From the NCBI GenBank assembly GCA_030652805.1, contig JAUSPT010000055.1, forward strand, positions 1 to 64,000: a DNA stretch of 64,000 nt. The letters run 5' to 3'. The number at the start of each line of letters is the position of its first letter. Position 1 is the first letter of the stretch. Below are positions 9,065 through 17,060 of the stretch, one piece after another. The DNA is from a bacterium (lineage in GTDB: Bacteria; JAHJDO01). The notes beneath the pieces are model-generated. The model did no database searches, had not been told where the DNA came from, and saw only the letters and a program-made list of their open reading frames with translations. The position numbers were made by a program, and so were the translations under genes.

Positions 9065-10039
9065 ATGAAATGTCCAATATGTAAAAAGATAGCCGACTAT
9101 ACCAAAGAAGCAGGTGATATTATAGTTGATTGTCATAGATGTGGAGAATTTTTCACGAACCAAGAACTGATTAATAATATTGACTTCTTTTTAAAAGAAC
9201 TAAAGAAAGAAAGCTATATATTATCTGCAATTTTGAGGGAAATAAATGTATTTAGTGGAATAAACGACGAACTCCCTAGACTTTACCCAGTCGATATCAA
9301 AGGCTTTTTTGATTTACATAAAGTACCTGAAACGGTATCTGAAAAGATAGACAAGTTTTTGTTGTATCTTGAGAAAAGGAGCGACTTTCTTGGAAACGAT
9401 GTCACTATTTCATTTGAAAATGATTATCCTATTGTATATGTTAGCAGGTCTGAGGAAATAAGATATTTATTAAATTTATTAGGGGATTTACAGTATGTTA
9501 TACTTGGCCCAGAGGTTAACTCAGGACTTGTAAAGGGTTGTTTTATAAAATGTCGTATAGATATAGCCGGTTGGAAAAGATTGGAAGAAATAAAAAAAAT
9601 AAACCCGGACTCAAAAATATGTTTTACAGCTATGTCTTTTGAAAAGGAAGATGAGCCTATATTTAAGAAAGGAATCAAGCCTGGAGCAAAGTTAGCTGGA
9701 TACGACGCTAAACGCTCCGATATGGTTGAACATAATGATATGATCATGGATAAGATAATAAATCTAATTAAACAGAGTAAATTTATTATAGCAGATTTTA
9801 CTAATTCCAATAAAAAGGGTGGGATTTATTATGAAGCTGGCTTTGCCAAAGGATTGGGATTGCCTGTGATTTTTACATGTAAAGAGTCATATTTTAAGGA
9901 AGATAAGGGAGACAAGATACATTTTGATATTAAACAAGAGAATCATATACTTTGGAAGAATACAGAAGATTTAAAGAAAAGACTTGGAGAAAGAATAAAA
10001 AACACAATACTATTTTATGGCAATCTACAAAAGAGGTAA
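9065..10039 (+). CDS. zinc-ribbon protein with NDT/TIR-like C-terminal domain
   Basis: The 324-aa protein opens with a zinc ribbon (CPIC...CHRCG). A long helical middle follows. The C-terminal domain (about 180-300) resembles the nucleoside 2-deoxyribosyltransferase/TIR-like fold: FTAMSFEKEDEPIF, a central IIADFT strand and YYEAGFAKGLGLPVIF, where the Glu of YYEAG is the likely catalytic residue. Domains of this type degrade nucleotides or NAD in several phage-defence systems, so a defence or nucleotide-sensing role is possible. That is inference. ATG 9065 is chosen over GTG 9053 because GGAAG lies 5 bases before it. A restriction-enzyme remnant follows directly. Confidence 0.7.
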   Translation: MKCPICKKIADYTKEAGDIIVDCHRCGEFFTNQELINNIDFFLKELKKESYILSAILREINVFSGINDELPRLYPVDIKGFFDLHKVPETVSEKIDKFLLYLEKRSDFLGNDVTISFENDYPIVYVSRSEEIRYLLNLLGDLQYVILGPEVNSGLVKGCFIKCRIDIAGWKRLEEIKKINPDSKICFTAMSFEKEDEPIFKKGIKPGAKLAGYDAKRSDMVEHNDMIMDKIINLIKQSKFIIADFTNSNKKGGIYYEAGFAKGLGLPVIFTCKESYFKEDKGDKIHFDIKQENHILWKNTEDLKKRLGERIKNTILFYGNLQKR

Positions 10040-10042
10040 AAT

Positions 10043-10164
10043 TTGACTCATCGCCCTTTCCCCCAAATACCTCAACAACATTTGTTGATCTCGTTGACAA
10101 AATTCTTGCTCTCACCAAATCTACAGATAACCGCCAGCTAAAGCAGGCGGTTGCGATGGAGTGA
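10043..10164 (+). pseudogene. remnant of type IIG restriction enzyme C-terminus
   Basis: After the stop of the previous gene, a different frame encodes about 40 residues including FVDLVDKILALTKSTD. This strongly recalls the C-terminal helix (VDKILALKK...) of Eco57I/TaqI-type restriction-modification proteins. The normal continuation is lost, and the frame ends soon after with a 7-base hairpin (AACCGCC 10129-10135, GGCGGTT 10146-10152). No start or upstream part remains. It looks like the scar of a lost restriction system. Confidence 0.4.
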
Positions 10165-10174
10165 TTTTTTCGGC

Positions 10175-10203
10175 TTGACAAAAGTCACTTCAATTGCTAT
10201 TTT
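10175..10203 (+). promoter_or_regulatory. sigma-70-type promoter of hrcA operon
   Basis: TTGACA (10175-10180), 17 bases, then TATTTT (10198-10203). The predicted start lies at the left arm of the CIRCE element, as expected for HrcA repression. Confidence 0.65.
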
Positions 10204-10213
10204 ATGCTTAAGT

Positions 10214-10240
10214 TTAGCACTCTCGGCTTTAGAGTGCTAA
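10214..10240. promoter_or_regulatory. CIRCE operator
   Basis: TTAGCACTC-N9-GAGTGCTAA is an exact match to the CIRCE consensus. HrcA binds this element to repress chaperone operons at normal temperature. It lies between the -10 box and the hrcA start codon, 13 bases before the ATG. Confidence 0.97.
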
Positions 10241-10253
10241 AAAAGGAGCAGGA

Positions 10254-11306
10254 ATGATTGGAAAAGCAGTAGATGGCAACAGAGAAGCAAATATCTTAAG
10301 GGCAGCAATTTATTCATATATTAATACTGGAGAGCCTATTGCTTCACAAAAACTGGTTAGGAATTGTAAATTAAATGTATCATCAGCTACTGTCAGGAAT
10401 ATTTTGGTGAAGTTGGAGGAGCAAGGGTATTTGATACAGCCTCACACTTCTGCAGGCAGAGTCCCTACTGATAAAGGGTACCGCTTTTATGTTAATTTTC
10501 TTATAAAGACAGAACTGCTTACGGATGAAGAAAAAAACTTTATAGACGATGCATATTCAAGTCTTAATTACGATATTGAGTCAATAATTAAAGAGACAAT
10601 AAAGCTGTTGTCTTTTACAACCAGTTATATGGGATTTGCAGAACTGCCAAGATTTCATGATAGCGGAACATTCAAGCATTTGGAGCTCATAGCTCTTCAA
10701 GGTCACAGAATTATGATTATTATTATTATGCGTTCAGGGGACATGAAAAAAAAGGTGGTTTGTTTCAGGGATGAAGTATCTGGTGCTGATCTGCAAAGAA
10801 TATGTGCATTCCTGAATGAGAACCTGGAAGGGCTTGACTTTATTCATATACGCTTGGATTTCAGAGAGATTTTTAAAGAGAAATATTCCCATCTTGATGA
10901 AACAGTATATGACTGTGTGATGGATATACTGGATGTAATTCTTTCTTTTGAGGAAGAAAAAACGGTTTTCATTGACGGCTATGAATATCTTATGCAGTAT
11001 CCTGAATTTAGTGATATTAATAAAGCACAGGCTATGTTCAGGGCGTTGAATACAAGATATTTATCTAAAATCCTCAATATGCCCATTGACAGAAACGGGA
11101 TAAAAGTTCTTATTGGCAGGGAAACAGCGGACAGCGACATAGAAAATTGTAGTTTGCTTACTATAAGGTATGGCCTGTTTGGATCTCCAATGGGATCATT
11201 AGGTATAATAGGTCCAAGAAGGATGGCATATTCAAGAGTAATAAGTAAATTAAATTATACTGCGAGTAAACTTGGCGATATTATGAAAAAGCTCTTGCTT
11301 GAATAG
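10254..11306 (+). CDS. hrcA: heat-inducible transcription repressor HrcA
   Basis: HrcA binds CIRCE and represses the class I heat-shock operon. The 350-aa protein has an N-terminal winged helix (about 1-75, with SSATVRNILVKLEEQGYL and HTSAGRVPTDKGYR), a GAF-like domain and the C-terminal family signature (GPRRMAYSRVI). An AAAGGAG site precedes the ATG. The gene heads hrcA-grpE-dnaK-dnaJ and its own CIRCE element makes it autoregulated. Confidence 0.97.
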   Translation: MIGKAVDGNREANILRAAIYSYINTGEPIASQKLVRNCKLNVSSATVRNILVKLEEQGYLIQPHTSAGRVPTDKGYRFYVNFLIKTELLTDEEKNFIDDAYSSLNYDIESIIKETIKLLSFTTSYMGFAELPRFHDSGTFKHLELIALQGHRIMIIIIMRSGDMKKKVVCFRDEVSGADLQRICAFLNENLEGLDFIHIRLDFREIFKEKYSHLDETVYDCVMDILDVILSFEEEKTVFIDGYEYLMQYPEFSDINKAQAMFRALNTRYLSKILNMPIDRNGIKVLIGRETADSDIENCSLLTIRYGLFGSPMGSLGIIGPRRMAYSRVISKLNYTASKLGDIMKKLLLE

Positions 11307-11320
11307 GCAGGAAGAAAAAA

Positions 11321-11821
11321 ATGAAGACACGGAAAAAAACAAAATATACCGAAAAAGAGCTGAGGAAGCTGGAAGAAAAATCCGGTTTATGCGATGAAAG
11401 GCATGATCAGCTTTTAAGGCTGCATGCAGAGTTTGATAATTTCAAGAAGAGAACTGCAAGAGAATATGAATCTCTTGCTAAATTTGCAAATGAGAAATTA
11501 ATCAATGAGATATTGCCTGTTGTTGATAATTTTAAAAGAGCAGTAGACTCAGCAGATAAGGTAAGTAATATCAAAGATCTCAAAAAGGGTATTGAATTAG
11601 TTCTAAAGCAATTTGAGGATATTTTGAGACAAAATGGGCTGGAAGAAATCAGGTCTCATGGTACTCAATTTAATCCTGATAAGCATGAAGCGATTATGCA
11701 GGTAGAAACTGATAAATATCCTGAAGACACGGTAGTTGAAGAAGTTAGTACAGGTTACAAGCTGCATGGAAAGGTTATAAGGCCGTCTCTTGTAAAGGTG
11801 TCAAAAAAACAAAATAAATAA
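11321..11821 (+). CDS. grpE: nucleotide exchange factor GrpE
   Basis: GrpE releases ADP from DnaK. The 166-aa protein has the long N-terminal helix (AEFDNFKKRTARE) and the beta domain ending with a family-typical YKLHGKVIRPSLVKVSK. It starts 14 bases after hrcA and ends 24 bases before dnaK. The charged N-terminus is short. Confidence 0.96.
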   Translation: MKTRKKTKYTEKELRKLEEKSGLCDERHDQLLRLHAEFDNFKKRTAREYESLAKFANEKLINEILPVVDNFKRAVDSADKVSNIKDLKKGIELVLKQFEDILRQNGLEEIRSHGTQFNPDKHEAIMQVETDKYPEDTVVEEVSTGYKLHGKVIRPSLVKVSKKQNK

Positions 11822-11845
11822 TGGAATAAAAAAGGAGGACTAGTA

Positions 11846-13705
11846 ATGGGTAAAGTAATAGGTATTGATTTAGGAACAACTAATTCCTGCATGGCAGTTA
11901 TGGAAGGGGGGAAACCTGTTGTCATTGCTAATGCAGAAGGAAGCAGAACTACTCCGTCTGTTGTAGCAATATCTAAAACAGGGGAGAGGTTAGTTGGACA
12001 AATTGCTAAAAGGCAAGCAGTGTCAAATCCGGAGAATACAATAAGCTCAATAAAAAGGAAGATGGGTCAAAAAGTAAAGGTAAAAGCCGGTGATAAGGAA
12101 TATACACCTCCTGAAATCTCTGCCGCAATACTTCAGAAATTCAAACATGACGCAGAAAGTTATTTAGGAGATAAAGTTGAAAAAGCGGTTATTACTGTTC
12201 CCGCATATTTTGATGATAGCCAGAGACAGGCTACCAAGGATGCTGGAAAGATTGCAGGCCTTGAAGTACTTAGAATAGTAAATGAACCGACTGCGGCTGC
12301 TCTGGCATATGGGCTTGATAAAAAAAAGGAACAGATTATTGCAGTGTACGATCTCGGCGGCGGAACATTTGATATATCCATACTTGATATTGGAGATGGA
12401 GTTTTTGAGGTTAAGGCAACCAATGGTAATACGAAATTAGGCGGAGATGATTTTGATCAGAAAATCATTGACTGGCTGGTCAGCGAATTTAAAAAGTCCA
12501 ATGGTATGGATTTGAGTAATGATAAGATGGCGATGCAGAGATTGAGAGAAGGCGCTGAGAAGGCAAAAGTAGAGCTTTCTACTGCTCAGACAGCAAACAT
12601 AAACCTTCCATTCATAACAGCGGATCAAAGCGGACCAAAGCATCTGGATATAACACTTAGGCGTGCACAGTTGGAAAAACTGACACAGGAGCTTGTAGAC
12701 AGCACGATTGGTCCGTGTAAACAAGCGCTGGCTGATGCAAAAATGGAAACAAAGGATATTGATCATGTAATATTGGTTGGCGGGCAGACAAGGTCTCCAA
12801 AGGTTCAGGAAGTCGTAAAGAAGTTTTTTGGCAAAGAACTTTATAAGGGTGTTAACCCGGACGAGGTTGTTGCTGTTGGAGCTGCTATACAGGCCGGTGT
12901 GCTTTCAGGAGATGTTAAAGATATAACGCTTCTTGATGTTACTCCTCTTTCTCTCGGGATCGAGACATTGGGGGGAGTTTGCACAAGACTTATAGAAAGA
13001 AACACAACTATTCCAACAAAGAAATCTCAGATATTCAGCACTGCTGCGGATAATCAGCCTGCTGTAAACATACATGTGCTGCAGGGAGAGCGGGAAATGG
13101 CGCAGTATAATAAAACTCTTGGCAGGTTTGATCTGGTAGGTATTCCTTCTGCTCCGCGCGGAGTGCCTCAAATAGAAGTAAGTTTTAATATTGATGCAAA
13201 TGGAATAACACATGTGTCTGCCAAGGATTTAGCTACAAGTAAGGAACAGTCAATTGTAATAAAATCCTCTGGGGGTTTGAGTGAAGAAGAGGTGGAAAAA
13301 ATGGTTAAGGATGCAGAAGCTCATGCAGAAGAGGATAAGAAGAAAAAAGAGGCAGTTGAAGTTCACAATCAATTGGATTCCTTGATTTATACAACAGAGA
13401 AATCTCTGAAGGACCATGGAGACAAGATAGATTCGTCTGAGAAAGACAAGATACAATCTGCTCTGGACGAAGCTAAAAAGGCTTTGGAGGCTAATGATAT
13501 TGAGCAGATGAAAAAGACTTCTGAAAGCCTGCAGCAAGCTGCTCATAAGCTGGCTGAGGTTATGTATCAGCAAGCTGCAAAACAGCAGCAGGCAGGAGCA
13601 GAAGACCAGGCTCAGACAGGACCAAAGCAGGAAAAGAAAAAGTCTGATAAAGAAGAGGATGTAATAGATGCGGACTATAAGGTAGAGGATGAGAAAAAGC
13701 ACTAA
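11846..13705 (+). CDS. dnaK: chaperone DnaK (Hsp70)
   Basis: This ATP-dependent Hsp70 chaperone has 619 aa, the usual length. The ATPase domain starts [17 protein letters not shown] and contains [10 protein letters not shown] and the linker region [14 protein letters not shown]. The substrate-binding domain and helical lid follow, and the end [17 protein letters not shown] is the common DnaK tail. AAAGGAGG lies 7 bases before the ATG. A palindromic repeat separates it from dnaJ. Confidence 0.98.
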   Translation: MGKVIGIDLGTTNSCMAVMEGGKPVVIANAEGSRTTPSVVAISKTGERLVGQIAKRQAVSNPENTISSIKRKMGQKVKVKAGDKEYTPPEISAAILQKFKHDAESYLGDKVEKAVITVPAYFDDSQRQATKDAGKIAGLEVLRIVNEPTAAALAYGLDKKKEQIIAVYDLGGGTFDISILDIGDGVFEVKATNGNTKLGGDDFDQKIIDWLVSEFKKSNGMDLSNDKMAMQRLREGAEKAKVELSTAQTANINLPFITADQSGPKHLDITLRRAQLEKLTQELVDSTIGPCKQALADAKMETKDIDHVILVGGQTRSPKVQEVVKKFFGKELYKGVNPDEVVAVGAAIQAGVLSGDVKDITLLDVTPLSLGIETLGGVCTRLIERNTTIPTKKSQIFSTAADNQPAVNIHVLQGEREMAQYNKTLGRFDLVGIPSAPRGVPQIEVSFNIDANGITHVSAKDLATSKEQSIVIKSSGGLSEEEVEKMVKDAEAHAEEDKKKKEAVEVHNQLDSLIYTTEKSLKDHGDKIDSSEKDKIQSALDEAKKALEANDIEQMKKTSESLQQAAHKLAEVMYQQAAKQQQAGAEDQAQTGPKQEKKKSDKEEDVIDADYKVEDEKKH

Positions 13706-13816
13706 ATTCGAAGCACGAAATACGAAACAATATCGAATTACCAAAATACAAATGTTCAAAACAATGTTTAGAATTTTAAATTTGTTTCGAGTTTCGGATT
13801 TAGAATTTCGGATTTT
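13706..13816. repeat. large imperfect palindromic repeat between dnaK and dnaJ
   Basis: The left part (with CACGAAATACGAAACAA) is largely the reverse complement of the right part (TTGTTTCGAGTTTCGGATT), forming a long AT-rich stem. It fills most of the 149-bp dnaK-dnaJ gap. Sequences built from TTTCG/CGAAA words like this recur between genes in several uncultivated-phylum genomes as far as I recall. No open frame or SD belongs to it. It could attenuate dnaJ transcription. Confidence 0.6.
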
Positions 13817-13854
13817 ACTTTTAATCTAAGCTTAGGATTGAGAGGTAATTAGTA

Positions 13855-14988
13855 GTGGCTGGTAAAAGAGACTATTATGAAATACTTGGTGTTGACAAGC
13901 ACGCTGCAATAGATGGGATAAAGCGCGCTTATAGGAAACTCGCACATAAATATCATCCTGACAAGAATCAGGGGAATAAAGAGTCTGAAGAAAAATTCAA
14001 AGAAGCATCTGAAGCTTATGCAGTACTGAGTGATCCTCAAAAAAGGGCAACCTATGATCAGTTTGGTCACAGCGGGTTAGAGGGAGGAGGTTTTAGCGGA
14101 TTCAGAAATGCCTCAGATATATTCAGCAGTGATGTATTCAGTGATTTTGGGGATATATTTGAAGGATTTTTTGGCAGAGGCTCTCAAGGCACAGGGGGAA
14201 GAGGAGCACATAACAGAGGAGAACATCTTAGATATGACCTGCAGATTACCTTAAAGGAAGCTGCCTTTGGTATAGATAAAAGGATACGTATCTCCAGACC
14301 ACAAACATGTGAGGTGTGTAATGGATCTGGCGCCAAAAAAGGAACAAAACGCATCAATTGTCTTCAATGTGGAGGCGCGGGACAGGTAAGCTATTCTCAG
14401 GGATTTTTTAGTATAAATAGAACATGTGATAGATGTGGCGGAGAGGGCACGATAATAACGAATCCATGTGAGGCTTGCAGAGGCACTGGAAGAGTAAATA
14501 AACCTCGTGAACTTACTGTTAAGATACCTTCTGGAGTTGATACAGGTTCCCAATTAAAGGTCAGAGGAGAAGGGGAAGCAGGCACAAGAGGTGGAAGCCC
14601 GGGAGACCTATACGTAGTAATTCATGTAGAGGATGATGAATTTTTCACTCGGCATGATGATGATATACTGTGTGAAGTTCCTATAAGCATAACGCAGGCA
14701 GCACTTGGTGCAGAGATAGAAGTTCCTACTCTTAAAGGTAAGGCAAAGATGAAGATTCCCCCAGGCACACAGTCTGGAAAAGCATTCCGCTTGCGCGGAC
14801 AGGGTATTCCAAGTCTGCACGGATATGGTAAAGGAGATGAACTCATTAGAGTTATAGTTGAAATACCTGTAAAACTGAATAATGAGCAGCAAGGACTTCT
14901 CAGAAAGTTTGCTGAGATAAGCGGCGAGCATTTAACTCCTATACGCAGGAGCTTTATAGAGAAGCTTAAATCTAAGTTTGGCGGGTAA
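13855..14988 (+). CDS. dnaJ: chaperone DnaJ (Hsp40)
   Basis: The 377-aa co-chaperone stimulates DnaK ATPase. The J domain carries the HPD motif (KYHPDKNQ). A Gly/Phe-rich stretch follows at about 70-110. Four CxxCxGxG zinc motifs are present: [24 protein letters not shown] and CEACRGTG. The start is GTG at 13855. Fourth gene of the CIRCE operon, set apart by the palindromic repeat. Confidence 0.97.
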   Translation: MAGKRDYYEILGVDKHAAIDGIKRAYRKLAHKYHPDKNQGNKESEEKFKEASEAYAVLSDPQKRATYDQFGHSGLEGGGFSGFRNASDIFSSDVFSDFGDIFEGFFGRGSQGTGGRGAHNRGEHLRYDLQITLKEAAFGIDKRIRISRPQTCEVCNGSGAKKGTKRINCLQCGGAGQVSYSQGFFSINRTCDRCGGEGTIITNPCEACRGTGRVNKPRELTVKIPSGVDTGSQLKVRGEGEAGTRGGSPGDLYVVIHVEDDEFFTRHDDDILCEVPISITQAALGAEIEVPTLKGKAKMKIPPGTQSGKAFRLRGQGIPSLHGYGKGDELIRVIVEIPVKLNNEQQGLLRKFAEISGEHLTPIRRSFIEKLKSKFGG

Positions 14989-15078
14989 GCTTACTGCTCC
15001 AATAAAAACTATTCTTGCCATGATTTTTCTCTCAACAGTTAACTTACATTCTTATCTTGTGCTCATAATATTATGAAA

Positions 15079-15996
15079 CTAGATTGTTGTAAATAATTTT
15101 ATTTTATCCAAAGAGGAACTATCTATTTTAACAATCTTTACATTCTCGCCTCTTTGTCCCCAGATATTTGGATCTGTTGGGCCAAAAAGCGCTACTGTTT
15201 TAACACCAACTGCTGCAGCAAGATGAGTAATGCCTGAATCATTTCCTATGTACCAGTTACATCTGGCAATTAATGAAACTAGATTAACCAGTTCAATATG
15301 TTTAGCAATCACAAACTTTTCATCAAGCAAAAGGTTTTTACATTCTCCTATAATTTGTTCATCTGCCTCTCCACAGATAATTAAAACTTTACCATATTTA
15401 TCCATCCACCAGTTTATTACGTCTGCAAAGTTCTGAACATTCCAGCATTTTGCTATAGAACCACTACCAGGATGAACAGCTAACACTTTATCCACCAATT
15501 TATTATCAGCAAAAAAACTGTTTGCCCAGTTCTTGTGTTCATCTTTTAAGAATATTTGTGGACGATTAATATCAATTTTTATTCCGAGGTTTTTTACAGG
15601 GATTAATAGATAATCTATGATATGCTGTTTTGTTTGAGTATCAGGAAAAGGCTTATGAAAAACAATTTTCTTTTTATTTACTCTTTCTAAATTTTTCTGA
15701 AAGATACCTTCTTTATCAGGGATGTAGGCTAATATCAAATCAAAAGATTTAAAATAATCTTTCATTATGCTAACGTTACCTCCCTGCAGGAAAAATTGAC
15801 TTATAGCAGCCTGATCTATAGAACATGCAGAATTTGCATAAAACTCGTTTTCTACCAGTTTAAAAAATCTGGGATGCGTCATTACTTCAATATAGGAGTT
15901 TGAGTAGCGTTTTCGGAGAGCATATATGGCGGGTAAAGCTAATACAAAATCCCCAATCCCTCCACCTCTTATGATGAGGATACGGCCAGAATTCAT
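15079..15996 (-). CDS. GT9 glycosyltransferase (heptosyltransferase family)
   Basis: This 305-aa protein transfers a sugar, probably a heptose, onto lipopolysaccharide core. It has the N-terminal RGGGIGDFVLALPAI motif and the C-terminal donor site GNDSGITHLAAAVGVKTVALFGPTDP. It is the last gene of a three-gene unit yjbQ-lipoprotein-GT9 and starts 6 bases after the lipoprotein gene. Its acceptor is not known. A second GT9 member is at 35030. Confidence 0.85.
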   Translation of the reverse strand: MNSGRILIIRGGGIGDFVLALPAIYALRKRYSNSYIEVMTHPRFFKLVENEFYANSACSIDQAAISQFFLQGGNVSIMKDYFKSFDLILAYIPDKEGIFQKNLERVNKKKIVFHKPFPDTQTKQHIIDYLLIPVKNLGIKIDINRPQIFLKDEHKNWANSFFADNKLVDKVLAVHPGSGSIAKCWNVQNFADVINWWMDKYGKVLIICGEADEQIIGECKNLLLDEKFVIAKHIELVNLVSLIARCNWYIGNDSGITHLAAAVGVKTVALFGPTDPNIWGQRGENVKIVKIDSSSLDKIKLFTTI

Positions 15997-16002
15997 GTTT
16001 TT

Positions 16003-16605
16003 TTAACCGTCTTTTCTCCAAACCCTCTTCAATAAATCGGCAAAAGAAGTAATTATTTCTCTTGCATCTTCTTTTATAAGGAAATTTGGGTCTCCACCTG
16101 CTATAGATTCCCAACCTGTTCCCATTAGAAAGTCTTTATACTTTGAGACGATAGTATTTGTTTTTGCATCCTTTAATTTTATTTCCAACAGGATTTTTGT
16201 TTTGCCAAAGCCCAGAAAACCAAGATGAGATCTCCATGACTGGTTTCCATAATCAACGGCGAAATTGGATGTAACTTTTAACACATCAGGTTTGTTTAGC
16301 ACATTTTTATCGTATGTAACACGTTTGAAAAGACCGGCTCTCTCAAAAACTATACCAATTTGGCCTTTTATATATTTCTGAATTATTTGATCGTCCGCTG
16401 TTAGGTTTTCACCGTTTTTTTCTGGCCTCTGTATATATGCTATTTCATAATTTTTAAGCTTAACGCGTGGATTTATATAGAATTTTGCATCTGGCTTATA
16501 GGAATTTCTAATAAGACATCTTTGCGTGGAACATCCAGAGATAAATACGGCAGGCAATAAAAGACACAGACAAAGAAGAAAAGTCCTGAATCTGAAATTT
16601 ATCAT
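16003..16605 (-). CDS. lipoprotein of unknown function
   Basis: The 200-aa protein has a basic N-terminus, a hydrophobic segment and the lipobox ISGC (Cys25), so it should be lipidated after export. The remainder has a domain with QIGIVFERAGLFKRVTYD and an alternating strand pattern reminiscent of envelope lipoproteins with DUF4410-like folds. The family is not certain. It overlaps yjbQ by 4 bases (ATGA) and precedes a GT9 enzyme, suggesting an envelope role. Confidence 0.7.
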   Translation of the reverse strand: MINFRFRTFLLCLCLLLPAVFISGCSTQRCLIRNSYKPDAKFYINPRVKLKNYEIAYIQRPEKNGENLTADDQIIQKYIKGQIGIVFERAGLFKRVTYDKNVLNKPDVLKVTSNFAVDYGNQSWRSHLGFLGFGKTKILLEIKLKDAKTNTIVSKYKDFLMGTGWESIAGGDPNFLIKEDAREIITSFADLLKRVWRKDG

Positions 16606-16994
16606 TTTATTTTAACCAGTACTCTCCTTGTTCTTGGCCCATCAAATTCGCAGAAATAGATAGACTGCCATGTCCCAAGCACAAGGTGTCCATCATCTAT
16701 AAAAACTGTTTTGTTGCAGCCTACTATACTTGACTTTATATGAGCTGGAGAATTGCCCTCCATATGGTGATATCTACCTTCATAAGGAACACATCTGTCC
16801 AGCCCGTATTCTAGATCCCTCAGAACATCCGGATCAGCTCCCTCGTTTATAGTAACACCAGCTGTAGTATGAGGAATAAATATATGACAGAGTCCACTAC
16901 TTATTCCAGATTCTTTAACTCTATTTTCAATATCTGAAGTAATACTAATAAATTCTTCCCTTTTATGACTCTTAACAGATAATTCAAAAATCAT
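16602..16994 (-). CDS. yjbQ: YjbQ/UPF0047 family protein
   Basis: A 130-aa protein of the YjbQ family, which is reported to have secondary thiamine-phosphate synthase activity in some bacteria. Family motifs are HTTAGVTINEGADPDV, HHMEGNSPAHIKSS and GTWQSIYFCEFDGPR. I start at ATG 16994, which gives the usual MIFELSV beginning and removes 12 unconserved residues. A promoter lies right before it (-10-like TATGTT 6 bases upstream). A thiamine operon is in the same window, but no direct link is shown. Confidence 0.88.
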   Translation of the reverse strand: MIFELSVKSHKREEFISITSDIENRVKESGISSGLCHIFIPHTTAGVTINEGADPDVLRDLEYGLDRCVPYEGRYHHMEGNSPAHIKSSIVGCNKTVFIDDGHLVLGTWQSIYFCEFDGPRTRRVLVKIK

Positions 16995-17000
16995 AAAATC

Positions 17001-17053
17001 AACATAACACACAAGTAATTGTTTTTGCAAATTCTTTGCAGCATTGGTAGAAT
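17001..17053. promoter_or_regulatory. divergent leaderless promoters sharing one -35 (pcrA / yjbQ)
   Basis: The self-complementary hexamer TTGCAA (17025-17030) lies exactly midway between the two start codons (16994 and 17061). Rightwards, 17 bases lead to TAGAAT, then 7 bases to the pcrA ATG. Leftwards, 18 bases lead to TATGTT, then 6 bases to the yjbQ ATG. Neither gene has an SD. Both transcripts would start at their ATG, and one -35 would serve both directions. Confidence 0.45.
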
Positions 17054-17060
17054 TGCGAAT

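Noticed and set aside
10129-10170. Hairpin AACCGCC/GGCGGTT with a T-run as a terminator
   Set aside because: The T-run begins 12 bases after the stem, too far for a canonical intrinsic terminator. The hairpin is mentioned only with the remnant.
13250-13759. Long minus-strand frames opposite the 3' end of dnaK
   Set aside because: They are antisense to a well-supported dnaK and have low-complexity composition without an SD.
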